This document shows, in pieces, positions 6,591 to 8,227 of a DNA stretch of 8,227 nucleotides; position 1 is the first letter of the stretch, and each line of letters opens with the position of its first letter. Made by a program: the position numbers and the translations under genes. The notes under the pieces were generated by a model. It was given only the letters and a program-made list of their open reading frames with translations. It was not told the DNA's origin and searched no databases. Source of the DNA: Mucilaginibacter sp. (lineage in GTDB: Bacteria; Bacteroidota; Bacteroidia; Sphingobacteriales; Sphingobacteriaceae); assembly GCA_014376655.1 (NCBI GenBank), contig JACMRC010000475.1, forward strand, positions 1 through 8,227, given 5' to 3'.

Positions 6591-7639
6591 GCAAAAAAGT
6601 ATTGATAATAGAGGACAACAACGATATCCGCGAAAATGTGGTAGAAATACTGGAATTGGCCGGCTACCAGGTTTATGCTGCAAATAATGGTAAAGTTGGG
6701 GTTGAACTGGCTATAAAAAATTTGCCTGATGTTATATTGTGCGATATAATGATGCCTGAGCTTGATGGGTATGGTGTTTTATATATGCTTAATAAATCGC
6801 CCGAGGCCGCGGCCATTCCGTTTATATTTTTAACAGCAAAGGCAGAACGTGTTGACTTACGCAAGGGAATGGAGATGGGTGCAGACGACTACCTAACCAA
6901 ACCTTTTGACGATATGGAACTATTAAATGCGATTGAAAGCCGACTGAAAAAAAAGGAGGCGCAACAAGCATTTTACAGCAAATCGTTAGACAACTTGGGT
7001 GCGCTGATAGCTAAAAATGACGGGCTTGCTGAATTAAAAAAGATAATACAGGAACGTAAGGTAAGACAGTTCAAGAAGAACCAGGTTATATATTACGAGG
7101 GCGATAAGGGCAATGGCCTTTACTTATTAATAAATGGCAGCGTAAAAACTATTAAACTGGCCGAGGATGGGCGCGAGTTAATGACCGGTATTTATGGGCC
7201 CGATACTTACCTTGGGATACATGCTATGTTAGCTAATGAAGATTATACTGATACGGCAACAGCTTTAGAGGATAGTTTGCTATGCCTTATTCCAAAAGAC
7301 CAACTGGAGCAGCTATTAAATATGTATCCGGTAGTTGCACGCGAGTTTATAAAATTATTATCAAACGATATTCGCGAGAAAGAAGAGCAGTTATTGCAAT
7401 TAGCTTATCATTCTGTTAGAAAACGCATGGCCGAGGCGATGGTTCGCTTATCGCGGCAACATGTTACCGAGGGCGAATCTTTTAAAATCTCAAGAGAAGA
7501 TCTGGCCGCCATGGCAGGTATGGCCACCGAAACAGTTAGCCGTACATTATCTGATTTTAAAGATGAAGGCCTGATAGATAAAAAAGGAAGCGCAATAACC
7601 ATATTGGATATTAATAAGCTTGCCAAAATGAAAAACTGA
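6587..7639 (+). CDS. Response regulator: receiver fused to CRP/FNR-type DNA-binding protein
   Basis: This 350-residue protein joins two complete modules. Residues 1-120 are a CheY-type receiver: acidic pocket E9 and D10, phospho-acceptor D53 in C-D-I-M-M-P, T83, and K105 in L-T-K-P-F. A helical linker (about 120-155) leads to a cNMP-type beta-roll (about 160-240; E-G-D-K-G-N-G-L-Y-L-L), a long dimerisation helix (about 243-285), and a winged helix with recognition sequence A-T-E-T-V-S-R-T-L. E315, S318 and R319 match the E-x-x-S-R contacts of FNR, which read a TGA half-site. Only two Cys occur (C52, C233), so there is no FNR-style iron-sulfur cluster; oxygen input must come from the partner kinase, whose stop overlaps this ATG. 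Functionally it replaces the separate FixJ and FixK proteins of rhizobia. Candidate targets are the TGA-N6-TCA sites listed here. Whether the beta-roll still binds a nucleotide is unclear. Confidence 0.93.
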   Translation: MSKKVLIIEDNNDIRENVVEILELAGYQVYAANNGKVGVELAIKNLPDVILCDIMMPELDGYGVLYMLNKSPEAAAIPFIFLTAKAERVDLRKGMEMGADDYLTKPFDDMELLNAIESRLKKKEAQQAFYSKSLDNLGALIAKNDGLAELKKIIQERKVRQFKKNQVIYYEGDKGNGLYLLINGSVKTIKLAEDGRELMTGIYGPDTYLGIHAMLANEDYTDTATALEDSLLCLIPKDQLEQLLNMYPVVAREFIKLLSNDIREKEEQLLQLAYHSVRKRMAEAMVRLSRQHVTEGESFKISREDLAAMAGMATETVSRTLSDFKDEGLIDKKGSAITILDINKLAKMKN

Positions 7640-7648
7640 TAAAGGTCA
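7637..7648. promoter_or_regulatory. Distal CRP/FNR-type site before the dehydrogenase gene
   Basis: TGATAAAGGTCA has a TGA-N6-TCA core, with flanks AACTGA and TCATTT matching at five of six arm positions. Its TGA is also the stop codon of the regulator gene, which weakens the case. The centre (7642.5) is about 63 bp before the transcription start expected from the -7 box at 7694-7701, close to the -61.5 position of class I CRP activation. Confidence 0.42.
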
Positions 7649-7658
7649 TTTTTCTTAC

Positions 7659-7670
7659 TGACACTTCTCA
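7659..7670. promoter_or_regulatory. Proximal CRP/FNR-type site before the dehydrogenase gene
   Basis: TGACACTTCTCA has the TGA-N6-TCA core without extended symmetry. Its centre (7664.5) is about 41.5 bp upstream of the expected start point, the classic class II activator position. It occupies the area where a -33 element would be, and no TTTG is found there. Confidence 0.45.
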
Positions 7671-7693
7671 TACTATACCTGGGCCAATAACGA

Positions 7694-7701
7694 TAGTTTT
7701 G
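7694..7701 (+). promoter_or_regulatory. Bacteroidota -7 box for the dehydrogenase-hemN operon
   Basis: TAGTTTTG matches TAnnTTTG exactly and lies 19 bp before the ATG at 7721. No -33 TTTG is present 19-21 bases upstream, which fits a promoter that needs an activator bound at the adjacent TGA-N6-TCA site. Confidence 0.5.
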
Positions 7702-7720
7702 TTAGATAAAAACAAAGCTA

Positions 7721-8176
7721 ATGAAAGCGGTTGCATACAATATAAAGCATTTCGAAAAGGAATTCCTGGCAAAGGCGAATCAAAAAAAACATGATATAAC
7801 GCTTATTGCTAATCCTTTAAGTATTAGTACTGCAATTTATGCAGAAGGCAAAGATGCAGTAATAGTCTTTGCTGATGATGATGTTTCGGCATTGGTGATT
7901 GAGAAACTGGCCGGGTTTGGCATAAAATATATAGTTACCAGATCGGCCGAAACCGGGCATATAGATACAAAAACTGCCGCCGCTTATGGCATTAAGGTAG
8001 CAAACATCCCCTTATACCCTACACAGGAGGATCTGACGCTGCAAGCATTACAGGATGCTGCAACCCAAACCATCACCAATCTTGACTTATGGCAAGCCAA
8101 TAAATGTGTAGGCAATGCCTGCGCTTGCGCAAATAATTGCCGGGTATTGCCAATACCTAAAGGCCCAATCCAATAA
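7721..8176 (+). CDS. 2-hydroxyacid (D-lactate type) dehydrogenase lacking its NAD-binding domain
   Basis: The family reduces pyruvate-like 2-keto acids with NADH, and full-length members are about 330 residues. Here only 151 remain. Residues 1-100 match the N-terminal part (M-K-A-V-A-Y-N-I-K-H-F-E-K-E-F, N-P-L-S, A-E-G-K-D-A-V-I-V-F). Residues from about 101 match the extreme C-terminus (L-T-L-Q-A-L-Q-D-A-A, T-I-T-N-L-D-L-W-Q). The roughly 180 residues between, with the G-x-G-x-x-G nucleotide fold and the catalytic Arg, Glu and His, are gone, and the frame is kept. The family's S-A-G-T-D-H-I-D reads S-A-E-T-G-H-I-D at 75-82, a further sign of relaxed selection. The tail carries four Cys (129, 134, 136, 140), a C-x4-C-x-C-x3-C pattern that could bind metal. 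Dehydrogenase activity is not expected. The gene is probably the first of an operon with hemN, 10 bp downstream. Confidence 0.8.
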   Translation: MKAVAYNIKHFEKEFLAKANQKKHDITLIANPLSISTAIYAEGKDAVIVFADDDVSALVIEKLAGFGIKYIVTRSAETGHIDTKTAAAYGIKVANIPLYPTQEDLTLQALQDAATQTITNLDLWQANKCVGNACACANNCRVLPIPKGPIQ

Positions 8177-8186
8177 AGTTTATATC

Positions 8187-8227
8187 ATGACTAACTATCT
8201 TACAGAAAAGTATAATGTGCCGGCACC
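8187..8227 (+). CDS. hemN: Probable hemN start (oxygen-independent coproporphyrinogen III oxidase), partial
   Basis: Only 13 complete codons are visible before the window ends: M-T-N-Y-L-T-E-K-Y-N-V-P-A. The K-Y-N-x-P stretch near the N-terminus is how HemN proteins begin, ahead of their P-R-Y-T-S-Y-P-T motif, which would come next. HemN is a radical-SAM, 4Fe-4S enzyme that oxidatively decarboxylates coproporphyrinogen III during heme synthesis without O2, and it is a known target of FNR/FixK-type regulators. The start lies 10 bp after the dehydrogenase stop, so the two should share a transcript. The call rests on few residues plus context. Confidence 0.55.
   Translation, partial: MTNYLTEKYNVPA

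Noticed and set aside
7698..7719. Possible hairpin TTAG...CTAA in the dehydrogenase leader
   Set aside because: Four base pairs of weak stem around a long A-rich loop are not distinguishable from chance.
1..8227. CRISPR arrays, insertion sequences and rRNA genes
   Set aside because: No regularly spaced repeats, transposase motifs or rRNA-like stretches were seen on either strand.

Overview
The window looks like a chromosomal segment of a Bacteroidota bacterium, most likely a Sphingobacteriaceae member such as Mucilaginibacter or Pedobacter. The basis is the A+T-rich codon use, starts without Shine-Dalgarno sequences, Bacteroidota-type -7 boxes (TAnnTTTG), signal peptides ending in A-Q, and a dense set of secreted glycoside hydrolases. 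The genus is inferred from general resemblance and was not tested by any search.

Left half (1-4885), polysaccharide use. A Gfo/Idh/MocA oxidoreductase tail (1-165) is followed after 4 bp by a GH29 alpha-L-fucosidase gene (170-1803) broken by a single-base frameshift near 314. An intact secreted GH43/GH117-like beta-propeller hydrolase follows (1905-3575). A 467-bp gap (3576-4042) holds two inverted repeats; one resembles a tRNA whose middle has been deleted. Next is a GH30 glucosylceramidase-type gene (4043-4885) that carries an in-frame TAG in place of a conserved Trp and then loses its 3' half.

Junction (about 4874). The truncated GH30 gene meets, tail to tail, a truncated minus-strand gene (about 4874-5044) that keeps only its signal peptide and about 30 further residues. 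One deletion between two convergent genes explains this simply.

Right half (5403-8227), a likely oxygen-response module. A soluble histidine kinase has one PAS domain with the full set of FixL heme-pocket residues (H62, R68, H76, I77, R82, at the same spacing as rhizobial FixL H200, R206, H214, I215, R220). Its stop overlaps the start of a response regulator whose receiver is fused to a complete CRP/FNR-type DNA-binding unit with an FNR-like E-x-x-S-R recognition helix. FixJ and FixK functions are thus joined in one protein. Downstream lie a 2-hydroxyacid dehydrogenase gene with an in-frame loss of its NAD-binding domain and the first codons of a probable hemN (oxygen-independent coproporphyrinogen III oxidase). 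The 81-bp gap before the dehydrogenase contains two TGA-N6-TCA sites and a perfect -7 box, at spacings typical of CRP/FNR activation; similar sites lie upstream of the kinase. The proposed circuit is: low O2 leaves the heme PAS unliganded, the kinase phosphorylates the receiver-CRP protein, and this activates the dehydrogenase-hemN operon and possibly its own operon.

Four genes in 8 kb are damaged in different ways (frameshift, nonsense plus truncation, 3' truncation, internal deletion). The kinase, the regulator and the beta-propeller hydrolase are intact. Either the region is decaying locally or some lesions are sequencing errors; the deletions are harder to explain as errors than the frameshift.
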